Shown here: positions 1 to 7,624 of the stretch, in pieces | Numbering within the stretch: position 1 is the first letter of the stretch | Layout: each line of letters starts with the position of its first letter | Assembly (NCBI GenBank): GCA_033765345.1 | Contig: JANRIC010000224.1 | Coordinates: forward strand, 1 to 11,486 | From: JANRIC01 sp033765345 | Lineage (GTDB): Bacteria; Bacteroidota; Bacteroidia; Cytophagales; Microscillaceae | Length of the DNA: 11,486 nucleotides | Direction: 5' to 3' | The notes under the pieces: model-generated | The model's input: only the letters and a program-made list of their open reading frames with translations | What the model was told of the DNA's origin: nothing | The model's database searches: none | Translations under genes and position numbers: made by a program

Positions 1-20
1 CTCTCTTGATGATCAATTTT

Positions 21-64
21 GCCACGAATGCACGAATAAACGCCCTTATTCGTGCATTCGTGGC
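21..64. repeat. Perfect 19-bp inverted repeat, 6-nt loop
   Basis: The left arm (21-39, GCCACGAATGCACGAATAA) is matched exactly by its reverse complement at 46-64, around the loop ACGCCC. Neither side is followed by a T tract, so it does not look like an intrinsic terminator. Its perfect arms and sequence unlike the AT-rich surroundings suggest a dispersed palindromic (REP/MITE-like) element. Whether it recurs elsewhere in the genome cannot be seen here. Confidence 0.75.
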
Positions 65-200
65 AAGCAATTCTTTCAAATGTTTAGTGGATAGCAAGTC
101 TAATCAAGATGCGTCACCCACAAAATTTGTCAGAGAACCAAAATAATTGAAGGAAATAGTTGGGAAAAATAGCTAAAAATATTACATCACCTCTAAAAAT

Positions 201-223
201 ACATGCATGTTTAACATACATGT
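201..223. promoter_or_regulatory. 23-nt near-perfect palindrome, operator-like
   Basis: The arms read inward from ACATG at 201-205 and CATGT at 219-223. They continue with ATGTT at 207-211 and AACAT at 213-217, around a central T at 212. The only mismatch is 206/218. Nested inside are two 10-bp palindromes (201-210, and 216-225 extending just past the end). A compact two-fold symmetric site in non-coding DNA suits a dimeric regulator, but in AT-rich DNA it may be chance. No gene starts within 600 bases downstream. Confidence 0.3.
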
Positions 224-569
224 ATAATTAAAAAATACGACAAAATTATAAAAATATGCCAATAAAATTGATGAAAAGATCAGTTTTGTTTCGTTTTATA
301 ACATAATGTAGCTGAAATTATATTCCCGATTTGAGAAATATTTTCCGAATTTTACCTGAATTCAAAACTTGAAAAAAAATTTTCGGGTGATTTGATTTAG
401 CTAAAACAATTTTAAGTAACTGATAGTCAATATTTTAAATTAAATTATCACTTATAATCAACCCCAAAAATAAATTGGGCTGAGACTTGTTGAATTATGT
501 GGAAGTATTGTCAAAAAACAAATATTTTCGGATTTACAAAAAACTTAAAAAAGTATTAAAATCCTATAT

Positions 570-603
570 CCAAAATCTATATAAAATGAAACTATAGATT
601 TGG
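570..603. repeat. Imperfect inverted repeat
   Basis: AAATCTATA at 573-581 pairs with TATAGATTT at 593-601. Beyond a one-base bulge at A572, CC at 570-571 pairs with GG at 602-603. The loop is 11 nt. There is no T tract, so it is unlikely to be a terminator. It lies about 255 bases before the start at 858 and could be a weak RNA hairpin in a leader or a protein-binding site. Confidence 0.3.
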
Positions 604-857
604 AAAATGAGTATAATTTATATACATTCACAGCACCATTATAAAGTATAATTTTAGTTCTTCAGCTTCCATATCAAACAAGGTGCTTGTAAAATTACAT
701 TCTTCCAAATATTGCCTCTGCTTAACGCTTAAACAAAGCATATCATCCCAATATCGGATGTTTTATCTCTCAAGGTAAAATACAACCGATTTGAGTGTTT
801 TCAAAAACTGATTCAGATTTTAAGAATCAATGGTTCAAGAATGTAAAAATTGGAGCG

Positions 858-1913
858 ATGAACATAAAAACATTACTATTCTTCTTCTTATTATTGTCGG
901 GTTTTTCTGCCGGGTTAAAGGCACAGGATTTTGCCGATCCTTTGACGTATCAAAACTTTATCCTCACTGAACATACAGAATTTATCCTCAATCACGTAGA
1001 TTATATGGCGAAAATTCTATACGATCATGAGGTACGACGTGACCAAGAGCAGCTTAACCTACTTACCGAACAAATTGACAAATCTATCGGTAAGCTTGAG
1101 AAAATGCCTTCTTTTAATGATGATATTTCTTTGAAAGAAGCCGGACTACAAATGCTGATTGTTTATAAAAAGACTTTGCAAAATCAGACTAAACTGGCCG
1201 ATTCCTTGAAAATAGGTAAAAAAAGCTCTTTTGAAGAAATGAAGACCTATTATCTCCTGCAAAATGAACTGGAAAAAGAATTGATAGATGCAGGAAAGAA
1301 ATTTGAAAAAATGCTAAAAGTATTTGCCCGAAAAGCCGACTTGGACAAAAGCGAACCTGTCTCGCTTTTTGACAAAGTGGTAGAAGTAAATGCTTATTGC
1401 CGAAGAATTTATCTGTCTTATTATAATCTTTCTAAGGTCAATGAAGATTTTTTTGATGCCCTGAAAAACAGACAACCTGAATCTATGGAGTCTCATCGCA
1501 AAAATCTGCTTGAAGTAGCCGAAATCTCCCAGAAAGAATTACAAAGTGAAGAAAAACACGAGGGCTACAGAAATTATTTGCACAAGGGGCTCAAATTCGT
1601 ACACTACATCAAGGAACAAGCCGAGAAAGAATACCCCCAACTCGTGCAAATTGCCGCAAAAAAGAACGCAACCTTTGATGATGCCAATAAATTTAATATC
1701 ATTGTCATCAATTACTACAAAAAAGCAAAACATATCATAGAAGACTTTAATCAGGCAAGTGTACACCTGATGGAAAAATCTGTCATACAAGAATCAGGAC
1801 ATGCCCTCTTGAACGGCGCACACAAGCCTCAAAGCAGTATCCTAAGCAAGGTAGATAAACAAGAGTTTGCTCCCAAAACTTCAACACCTAACCCAGGAAG
1901 AACACAAGAATAA
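858..1913 (+). CDS. Secreted helical protein, LIC11966-family-like
   Basis: A 351-residue protein with a clear signal peptide: Lys near the start, a hydrophobic run (LLFFFLLLSGFSAG), then LKA before a likely cleavage at A22/Q23. The rest is almost all charged alpha helix with no internal membrane segment, and its one Cys (about 181) is not a lipobox Cys. It should be periplasmic or surface-exposed. From memory, the layout (a KMPSF stretch near 82-86, then DISLKEAG, a long Tyr/Lys/Glu helical array and a Pro/Ser/Thr-rich tail) resembles the LIC11966 family surface proteins of Leptospira and Bacteroidota, whose function is unknown. I chose ATG 858 because it puts the signal peptide at the N-terminus; the in-frame GTG at 795 would bury it 21 residues inside. 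GGAG at 852-855 is too close to the ATG to be a good ribosome site. The gene stands alone and ends at a strong terminator. Confidence 0.85.
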   Translation: MNIKTLLFFFLLLSGFSAGLKAQDFADPLTYQNFILTEHTEFILNHVDYMAKILYDHEVRRDQEQLNLLTEQIDKSIGKLEKMPSFNDDISLKEAGLQMLIVYKKTLQNQTKLADSLKIGKKSSFEEMKTYYLLQNELEKELIDAGKKFEKMLKVFARKADLDKSEPVSLFDKVVEVNAYCRRIYLSYYNLSKVNEDFFDALKNRQPESMESHRKNLLEVAEISQKELQSEEKHEGYRNYLHKGLKFVHYIKEQAEKEYPQLVQIAAKKNATFDDANKFNIIVINYYKKAKHIIEDFNQASVHLMEKSVIQESGHALLNGAHKPQSSILSKVDKQEFAPKTSTPNPGRTQE

Positions 1914-1943
1914 TTTCAATACCATTACTATTTATAGGAATAC

Positions 1944-1976
1944 AAGCCGGACTTATGCCTAAGTCCGGTTTTTTTT
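1944..1976 (+). terminator. Rho-independent terminator after secreted protein gene
   Basis: CCGGACTTA at 1947-1955 pairs perfectly with TAAGTCCGG at 1960-1968 around the tetraloop TGCC, followed by eight T residues at 1969-1976. The A/G bases at 1944-1946 can lengthen the stem into the T run. It starts 30 bases after the stop at 1913, so it separates this gene from the symporter downstream. Confidence 0.93.
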
Positions 1977-2030
1977 GCCTATACCCCGAAAAAATGCGAT
2001 AAATCGCTGTTTTTCAAACATTTTTTTTAT

Positions 2031-2065
2031 TTGAAGGGAAGTTTTGTAAAAGTTTTTATAGTTTG
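2031..2065 (+). promoter_or_regulatory. Possible Bacteroidota-type promoter of symporter gene
   Basis: TTG at 2031-2033 lies 23 bases before TATAGTTTG at 2057-2065, which resembles the Bacteroidota -7 element TAnnTTTG but has one extra base between TA and TTTG. The start codon is 27 bases further on. The imperfect match and the AT-rich context make this tentative. Confidence 0.25.
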
Positions 2066-2091
2066 CGAGCTAGTCTATCAAATATTAGTCC

Positions 2092-3762
2092 ATGAACAAA
2101 TTAGTTTTTATCGTATTATTTTGCTTGATCACATTGTATGCCTCTACACACGGCATTGCTCAAAGTAAAGAAAGAAGCGCAAAAGATACCACATCCATAG
2201 ATTATAGAATCAATAAATTTATGGAACCTGCCACCAATGCTATTGAATCCATAGTTTTCTTTGAAGTACCACCCTATACCAAAGTAAAAAAGAAAAAGCT
2301 GGACGCCAATGACAAGCCCATCATTACCCCCGAAGGAGACTATGACTATGAAAGAGATGCAGAAGGAAATATTATGTATGAAAAAGACAGCCAGGGCAAT
2401 ATCAAGGTACAAGGAATCCCCTTTGTATTGCCCTGGCTGATTTTTGGAGCGTTTATATTTACGATTTATATGGGTTTTATCAATATTACCGGATTCAGAC
2501 ACGCCTTGGAAGTAGTCCGAGGTAAATATGATGACCCTACGCATTCAGGAGAAGTTACTCACTTTCAGGCACTTACAGCGGCTCTTTCGGGTACTGTGGG
2601 TGTAGGCAATATCGCCGGAGTGGCTTTGGCAGTTTCGGCAGGAGGTCCAGGTGCTACTTTTTGGATGATCTTGGCAGGTATGCTCGGGATGACCTCTAAA
2701 TTCGTAGAATGTACACTAGGCTTAAAATACCGCAATATTAACCCGGACGGAACGGTTTCGGGCGGGCCGATGTACTACCTTGATAAAGGCTTGCGTAAAA
2801 AAGGTATGGGTGCTTTGGGCAAAGTATTAGCCGTCCTTTTTGCCATTGCTTGCGTAGGAGGCTCTTTTGGCGGTGGAAATATGGTACAGGTCAATCAGGC
2901 TGCCAGCCAATTTAATAGTTTGCCTTTTATTCAGGGGACTTATCTGGGAGAAAATGCCTGGATTTTTGGAACCGTTATGGCGATCCTGGTAGCTCTGATC
3001 ATCATCGGCGGGATCAAAGGAATAGCCCGTGTGACGGATAAGCTGGTACCCTTGATGATTGGAATTTATCTGATTGCGGCCGTTATTGTGATCTTTGGAA
3101 GTTATCAAAGAATTCCAGAGGCACTCCGATTGATTTTTGTAGGTGCATTTAGCCCCGAAGCCCTTTATGGAGGTGTTATTGGGGTGTTGATTATAGGATT
3201 TCGAAGAGCTTCTTTTTCTAATGAAGCCGGAGTCGGCTCCGCCTCGATTGCTCACGCAGCCGCAAAAACCAACGAACCAATCAGCGAAGGAATTGTAGCC
3301 TTACTGGAGCCTTTTATTGATACAGTGATCATCTGTACCATGACGGCTTTGGTGATTGTGGTTACCGGGACCTACGAACCGGGTGCTAGTGAAGGGGTAG
3401 AACTTACTTCCAGAGCGTTTGCTTCGGTCATTTCCTGGTTTCCGGTGGTTCTTTCTGTTGCTGTGATGCTGTTTGCTCTTTCTACGATGATCTCCTGGTC
3501 TTATTATGGACTAAAAGCCTGGACTTACCTCTTCGGTGAAAATAAAATTGCAGATTATTCCTACAAATTTATATTTTGTTTTTTTGTGGTAATGGGTTCT
3601 TCTATGAGTTTGGACAAAGTATTTAATTTTGGAGATGCTATGATCTTTGCCATGTGTTTTCCAAATATTTTGGGGATGTACTTCTTAGCACCCGAAATCA
3701 GACAAGACCTCAGAGAATACATGAGAAAAGTAAGAAGCGGAGAAATCAAAAAATTCAGATAA
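2092..3762 (+). CDS. Alanine/amino acid:cation symporter (AGCS family)
   Basis: A 556-residue inner-membrane transporter that should import alanine or a similar small amino acid with Na+ (or H+). Family motifs are plain: FQALTAALSGTVGVGNIAGVA (158-178) running into GGPGATFWM (184-192), then SGGPMYYL (223-230), and RRASFSNEAG with GSASIAHAAA (371-391) before IDTVIICTMTAL (409-420). About ten or eleven hydrophobic segments follow residue 110. The first ~23 residues look like a signal peptide or extra helix ending in GIAQ, a feature I recall from Bacteroidota members. Unusual is a charged segment (about 62-107) between this region and the conserved core, holding an imperfect 10-residue repeat. 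No Shine-Dalgarno is visible before the ATG. The gene appears monocistronic, between the terminator at 1944-1976 and the hairpin at 3761-3791. The family is certain; the exact substrate and ion are not. Confidence 0.95.
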   Translation: MNKLVFIVLFCLITLYASTHGIAQSKERSAKDTTSIDYRINKFMEPATNAIESIVFFEVPPYTKVKKKKLDANDKPIITPEGDYDYERDAEGNIMYEKDSQGNIKVQGIPFVLPWLIFGAFIFTIYMGFINITGFRHALEVVRGKYDDPTHSGEVTHFQALTAALSGTVGVGNIAGVALAVSAGGPGATFWMILAGMLGMTSKFVECTLGLKYRNINPDGTVSGGPMYYLDKGLRKKGMGALGKVLAVLFAIACVGGSFGGGNMVQVNQAASQFNSLPFIQGTYLGENAWIFGTVMAILVALIIIGGIKGIARVTDKLVPLMIGIYLIAAVIVIFGSYQRIPEALRLIFVGAFSPEALYGGVIGVLIIGFRRASFSNEAGVGSASIAHAAAKTNEPISEGIVALLEPFIDTVIICTMTALVIVVTGTYEPGASEGVELTSRAFASVISWFPVVLSVAVMLFALSTMISWSYYGLKAWTYLFGENKIADYSYKFIFCFFVVMGSSMSLDKVFNFGDAMIFAMCFPNILGMYFLAPEIRQDLREYMRKVRSGEIKKFR

Positions 3763-3791
3763 AAAAAAACTTGTTTCATCTTGGAAACAAG
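3761..3791. terminator. Hairpin terminator between convergent genes
   Basis: CTTGTTTC at 3770-3777 pairs with GAAACAAG at 3784-3791 around a 6-nt loop. On the minus strand the stem is followed by nine T residues (complement of the A run 3761-3769), which makes a good terminator for the membrane protein gene ending at 3974. On the plus strand only CCTTTTC follows, so termination of the symporter transcript there would be weaker. The symporter stop codon partly lies in the A run. Confidence 0.75.
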
Positions 3792-3973
3792 CCTTTTCGG
3801 AACATTCTTCAACCAGCTATGCATTGAGTCTTAATCTCATCAGTTATGTATTTAACCAATGATGTGCCATTAAATTAATACGCTGATAATCAGTTGATTT
3901 ATATTTTGTGTTGTCAATAAATCTCCCAAAAAGAGAAAAGATAAATTTATTTGGGAAATAGAGCTAAAATGAG

Positions 3974-4963
3974 CTAAATTTTTCTTTTTAGTAAAAAATA
4001 CAATGGGGCAAATCCTCCCAATAATAAAATAAAAATAATCTGAGTGGCATGTATGATGATTGCCAATGTAGCCCCATAAATTTCTGCAATTCCCAACAAC
4101 AAAAGCCCTTGGCTCACCAGTAATTGATAAGCACCCAATCCTCCTCCCTGTGTCGGGGCAAGGCGTGCAATACTCCCAATGGCCAACAATGCCAAGCCCT
4201 CCTTTGGGCTTAGGTGGGCTGTGGCAGGCAAGGAAAAAAACCAAAGATAAGTCATCAAAAAGTAGGTAATCCAAATCAGCACCGTATAGGTCAAAAACCA
4301 GGCGATTTGAGGCATTTTAGCTATGGATTCAATACCCGTCTTGAGCTTGATCAGGAATTGGAATAGCGTGGATAACCAAGCAGATTTTAAAATTTTACCC
4401 CTGAATAACCACAAAATTGTCGCTACCGTCACAGTAATGAAAAACATTCCAAAAATCAAAGCCTGCCTCTGAAGAAATATCTTCTGCAAAGGAATTAATA
4501 GATATTCCTCTAAAAAACCGAATAATAAGGCATATTGAAAGTAAAAAGCCAATAAAATCACTAAAAATAGGCAAAACACGTCCAATATACGTTCGCTTAC
4601 GACTGTGCCCAAAAGGGCTGGAAAATGTTTCTTTTCCCGATCTCGGCTCAAAATCAAACAACGGGATATTTCTCCTAATCTGGGAATGGCCAAATTTACC
4701 AATGAACCAAACATCAAAGCCCAAAACAAAGAAGATACTGCATAAGGAAATTGCAGAGGGCGGGTGAGTAATTGCCAGCGTGCTGCTCGAGTCAAGTGAT
4801 TAAACAAACTAATCAAGAGAATAATAAACACCCAACGAAACTTGACTTTTTGAATCTCCTGCCAAATTCGGCTCATGTCATGTTTGTAAAAAGCCAGATA
4901 AAGCAGAAAAAGCCCCAGAAGAAAAATGAAAATGTTTAAAAATATACTGCTGTATTTTTTCAA
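3974..4963 (-). CDS. Lysylphosphatidylglycerol synthase TM-region/YbhN-like membrane protein
   Basis: A 329-residue, very hydrophobic protein with roughly eight membrane segments. It matches the flippase/synthase membrane domain family (PF03706, UPF0104): RAARW at 59-63, NLAIPRLGEISR at 90-101, SERILD at 123-128, and APTQGGGLGAYQ at 269-280, the position of the family's conserved Pro/Gly-rich motif. Members include the membrane half of MprF, AglD and YbhN, linked to lipid or glycolipid transfer across or within the inner membrane. The soluble aminoacyltransferase domain of MprF is absent, so lysyl transfer should not be assumed. The start is a TTG at 4963-4961: a stop lies two codons upstream in frame, and the first ATG (residue 30) would remove the first helix. 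It converges with the symporter gene and diverges from the SDR gene. Confidence 0.88.
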   Translation of the reverse strand: MKKYSSIFLNIFIFLLGLFLLYLAFYKHDMSRIWQEIQKVKFRWVFIILLISLFNHLTRAARWQLLTRPLQFPYAVSSLFWALMFGSLVNLAIPRLGEISRCLILSRDREKKHFPALLGTVVSERILDVFCLFLVILLAFYFQYALLFGFLEEYLLIPLQKIFLQRQALIFGMFFITVTVATILWLFRGKILKSAWLSTLFQFLIKLKTGIESIAKMPQIAWFLTYTVLIWITYFLMTYLWFFSLPATAHLSPKEGLALLAIGSIARLAPTQGGGLGAYQLLVSQGLLLLGIAEIYGATLAIIIHATQIIFILLLGGFAPLYFLLKRKI

Positions 4964-5156
4964 AATTTAGGTTATTTTAAGCTTTAATTTGTTGATTTTA
5001 TACTTAAACCGAAGTGGTTTTCCGAAATTTTAGCTCTTAAATCATGAATAATCAAGCTAATCAATCAAGAAAACTTGCCCCGCAGGGGTCTTGTATTTCC
5101 TAAATCACTTTAATCTAGGTATACAATATTACACACTTGATTAGTAAGAAAATAAT
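4964..5156. other. Divergent intergenic region with small GC hairpin
   Basis: This 193-base spacer must carry promoters for the membrane protein (leftward) and the SDR (rightward). I could not assign either with confidence. An unusually GC-rich mini-hairpin, CCCC-GCA-GGGG, lies at 5078-5088. CAAGA at 5066-5070 and TCTTG at 5089-5093 could add an outer stem with a 7-nt bulge. It may be a leader structure or a regulatory site. Confidence 0.35.
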
Positions 5157-5918
5157 ATGCATATAGACCTACACGGAAAAAAAATTTTAGTTACAGGAGC
5201 TTCCAGAGGTATTGGCAAAGCGATTGCCCGCCATGCACTCCTTGCAGGTGCAAAGGTAGGGATTCATTATGCGAAAAGTCAGCAAACAGCCCTCGAATTC
5301 AAAGAAGAATTTCCCCATCAGGCAGTCCCTTTACAGGCCGATCTGAGCCTTTCGGGAAGCGTTTTCAGACTTTTTGAAGAAAGTATAGAAGCTTTGGATG
5401 GCTTGGACGTACTGATCAATAATGCCGGTGTAGCCATTCATTCCCCCTTGAATGGTGAGGATACCCAGTGGCTTGATCATTGGCATACCACCTTGAATAC
5501 CAATCTTTTAGCCTCTTGTATCCTCTCCCGCAAAGCCGTAGAGTATTTTCTAAGTCAAAAACAAACGGGGCGAATCGTCCATATTGCTTCCAGAGCAGCC
5601 TTTCGTGGGGATACACCCGATTATTTGGCTTATGCAGCCTCTAAAGGCGGTATGGTAGCATTGAGCCATTCACTGGCAAGAGCCTATGGCAAACAAGGGA
5701 TTATGTCATTTGTAGTCGCACCCGGATTTACACAGACAGACATGGCACAGCACTTTATGCAGGAGTACGGCGAAGCCCATGCCCTCAAAGACATTGCCCT
5801 CAATAAGCTTACACAACCCGAAGATATTGCCCCAGTGGTGCTTTTAATGGCTGGTGGCTACTTAGACCACGCCACCGGCACTACAGTTCATATCAATGCA
5901 GGGAGTTATGCTCATTGA
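5157..5918 (+). CDS. SDR-family NAD(P)-dependent oxidoreductase, FabG-like
   Basis: A 253-residue protein of normal length for a classical short-chain dehydrogenase/reductase, a cytosolic enzyme with one Rossmann domain. The cofactor motif is TGASRGIG at 13-20, with D62 and NNAG at 88-91 following. The catalytic set is complete: N116, S145, Y159 and K163 (YAASK). The stretch after strand beta-2 (HYAKSQ, 37-42) is basic rather than acidic, which favours NADP(H). VAPGFTQTDM and the C-terminal ATGTTVHINAG are typical of FabG-like 3-oxoacyl-ACP reductases. The substrate cannot be fixed from sequence, because many SDRs of unrelated role share these features. There is no strong ribosome site before the ATG. 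Its stop overlaps that of the convergent acyl-CoA synthetase, so the transcripts probably overlap. A role in acyl metabolism is only a hint from that neighbour. Confidence 0.92.
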   Translation: MHIDLHGKKILVTGASRGIGKAIARHALLAGAKVGIHYAKSQQTALEFKEEFPHQAVPLQADLSLSGSVFRLFEESIEALDGLDVLINNAGVAIHSPLNGEDTQWLDHWHTTLNTNLLASCILSRKAVEYFLSQKQTGRIVHIASRAAFRGDTPDYLAYAASKGGMVALSHSLARAYGKQGIMSFVVAPGFTQTDMAQHFMQEYGEAHALKDIALNKLTQPEDIAPVVLLMAGGYLDHATGTTVHINAGSYAH

Positions 5919-7624
5919 AAAATGATCTGATCGTGATGTTTAAACCATTTTTCATAAAAATCCTGGTATTTTCCGTCAATTACATTGCGTTTGGTTTTGA
6001 GGGTAGGGGTTAGAATACCCGTATTTACACTCCATTCGTCTCGGATAACGATCAGTTTTTTGATGTGTTCGTATGGATAAAGTCCTTGATTGACTTCTAC
6101 CAAAGTATTTTTCAGGCTTTCAGTCAGCGTATTAAGTTCAGCTCTCTGACCTTCAGGGCTGAGAATCAACAGAGCTATGGGTTGGGGAAGCCCTGCACCC
6201 ACCACACAGATTTGCTCGATAAAAACATTGCCTGCAAAACGAGACTCAAGCGTAAAAGGCGACACATACTCCCCCTTAGATGTTTTAAATAACTCTTTGA
6301 CACGCCCGGTAATGATCAAAAAGCCTTCCTCATCTATCTTTCCCTGATCTCCAGTACGAAGCCAACCGTCTTGAATCACCTCAGCGGTTTTTTCAGGATT
6401 TTTATAATATCCATCCATCACCCACTCAGCTCGCATAAGAATTTCACCATTTTCAGGATCAATGCTAAGTTCACAGCCCGGATGTGGAATGCCTACGGTA
6501 CCTATTTTGGGGTTTTCTTCGGGCATGGCTGTACATGCGGCGGTATTTTCAGACATACCGTAGCCTTCTCGGATGACCAAACCCAGTTGGTGGTACCAGC
6601 GCAGGGTGGCAGTAGGCATGGGTGCTGCCCCGGTGAGTGCAACCCTGACACGATCTAGACCAAGCCCTTTTCTGATTTTCTTTTTGACAAGCCTGGAGAT
6701 GATCGGGATTTTAAACAAGGTATCTATTTTCTTTTGGGGCATTTTCTCGAGAACCCCTTGCTGGAATTTAGCCCAAATTCTAGGTACTCCAAAAAAATGG
6801 GTAGGGCGCGTATCCTTAAGATTCTGAAAAAAGCTATCCAACGATTCTACAAAAGAAATCTGCCCCCCGCTTACGATTCCTGCAGCCTCTACTACGAGGC
6901 GTTCTGCCATGTGATTCATCGGGAGGTAGGATAAAAAGCTGGTATTGCCATTTTCATAACGGGATTTTTCCTTAATAGCATCATATACCTTGGCAAAGGC
7001 ATAATAAGAAAGCATCACCCCTTTGGGTGTACCCGTAGTGCCAGATGTATAACAAATCGTAATAAGGTCAGAAAGCTTAGGAATATAATTTTCAGAAGAA
7101 GGTTCGTTGGACTCGATCAGATCATCCCACAGCAAAAAATTATCCCCCCTTACGAGGTCACTGCAAGTGTAGTGCGGATACGTAATCACCTGAACTGAAT
7201 CAGGAATACCGTCCTTCATCAAAGCCCAATTATCCAATTTGCCCACAAAAAGCACCTGAGTATCGCTATGTGCTAATATTTGATGGATTTGCTCCGAAGT
7301 CAACGTAGGGAAAAGGGGTACGGAAATGTGCCCACTCATCATAATCGCCAGGTCGCTCATGACCCAATGCACACAATTTTTGGATACAATGCCTATGTGG
7401 CTTTTAGGGGGGAGTTGCAGGGCTTTTAAGGCAGCGGTCATGCGGCGTGCTTGGTTTCCTACTTCTGCCCAACTAAATTCTTTCCAGGTAGACCCGATAG
7501 GTTGCCGAAGAAAAGTGCGCTGCGGCGTTTCTTTTTCCCATCGATAAAAATGTTCTATTAATGTAGGAAGCTTAGAAGCATCTATTTGTAATTTTCTCTC
7601 CGAATCAATGATCAATTCTTGCAT
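5912..7624 (-). CDS. Long-chain fatty acid--CoA ligase (AMP-forming)
   Basis: A 570-residue ANL-superfamily adenylating enzyme that activates a fatty acid with ATP to acyl-AMP and transfers it to CoA, feeding lipid synthesis or beta-oxidation. Motifs in order, numbered from ATG 7624: YTSGTTGTPKGVML (192-205, phosphate-binding), YLPMNHMAER (233-242), GAAPM (332-336), EGYGMSE (353-359), WLRTGD (421-426), hinge-region GRVKELFKTSKGEYVSP (440-456), and LTPTLKTKR near the end, carrying the expected catalytic Lys. The layout is of the FadD15/long-chain type, with no membrane segment. An in-frame ATG at 7693 would add 23 AT-rich, hydrophobic codons; I prefer 7624 because the added stretch resembles translated leader, but this is open. 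The stop overlaps the SDR stop tail to tail by 7 bp. Fatty-acid chain length is not readable from sequence. Confidence 0.92.
   Translation of the reverse strand: MQELIIDSERKLQIDASKLPTLIEHFYRWEKETPQRTFLRQPIGSTWKEFSWAEVGNQARRMTAALKALQLPPKSHIGIVSKNCVHWVMSDLAIMMSGHISVPLFPTLTSEQIHQILAHSDTQVLFVGKLDNWALMKDGIPDSVQVITYPHYTCSDLVRGDNFLLWDDLIESNEPSSENYIPKLSDLITICYTSGTTGTPKGVMLSYYAFAKVYDAIKEKSRYENGNTSFLSYLPMNHMAERLVVEAAGIVSGGQISFVESLDSFFQNLKDTRPTHFFGVPRIWAKFQQGVLEKMPQKKIDTLFKIPIISRLVKKKIRKGLGLDRVRVALTGAAPMPTATLRWYHQLGLVIREGYGMSENTAACTAMPEENPKIGTVGIPHPGCELSIDPENGEILMRAEWVMDGYYKNPEKTAEVIQDGWLRTGDQGKIDEEGFLIITGRVKELFKTSKGEYVSPFTLESRFAGNVFIEQICVVGAGLPQPIALLILSPEGQRAELNTLTESLKNTLVEVNQGLYPYEHIKKLIVIRDEWSVNTGILTPTLKTKRNVIDGKYQDFYEKWFKHHDQIIFQ

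Larger units (their letters stand above)
65..857. other. Long AT-rich non-coding region
   Basis: About 790 bases very rich in A and T, with no reading frame that looks like a protein on either strand and no recognisable RNA gene. It holds two further inverted repeats, listed separately. It probably includes the promoter and leader of the secreted-protein gene starting at 858, but I could not find a clear Bacteroidota -33/-7 pair (TTG and TAnnTTTG). A GTG at 795 is in frame with the next gene, but the 21 codons it would add look like leader sequence. Confidence 0.6.

Noticed and set aside
852..855. GGAG as the ribosome binding site of the secreted-protein gene
   Set aside because: Only two bases separate it from the ATG, too close for normal Shine-Dalgarno pairing. 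The start was chosen from the signal peptide instead.
2116..3255. Two 142-codon open frames on the minus strand inside the symporter gene
   Set aside because: Both are antisense to a well-supported AGCS transporter and have no recognisable features.
3924..3956. Inverted repeat TCCCAAA/TTTGGGA after the membrane protein gene
   Set aside because: It has only 7 bp with a 19-nt loop in AT-rich DNA. The hairpin at 3761-3791 with its T9 tract is the better terminator.
3870..4274. A 134-codon minus-strand frame overlapping the end of the YbhN-like gene
   Set aside because: It is a different frame of the same strand, mostly inside the real membrane protein gene, and its translation has no family features.
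6371..6934. Several plus-strand frames of 66-95 codons inside the acyl-CoA synthetase gene
   Set aside because: They overlap each other and lie antisense to a complete ANL enzyme with all its motifs.
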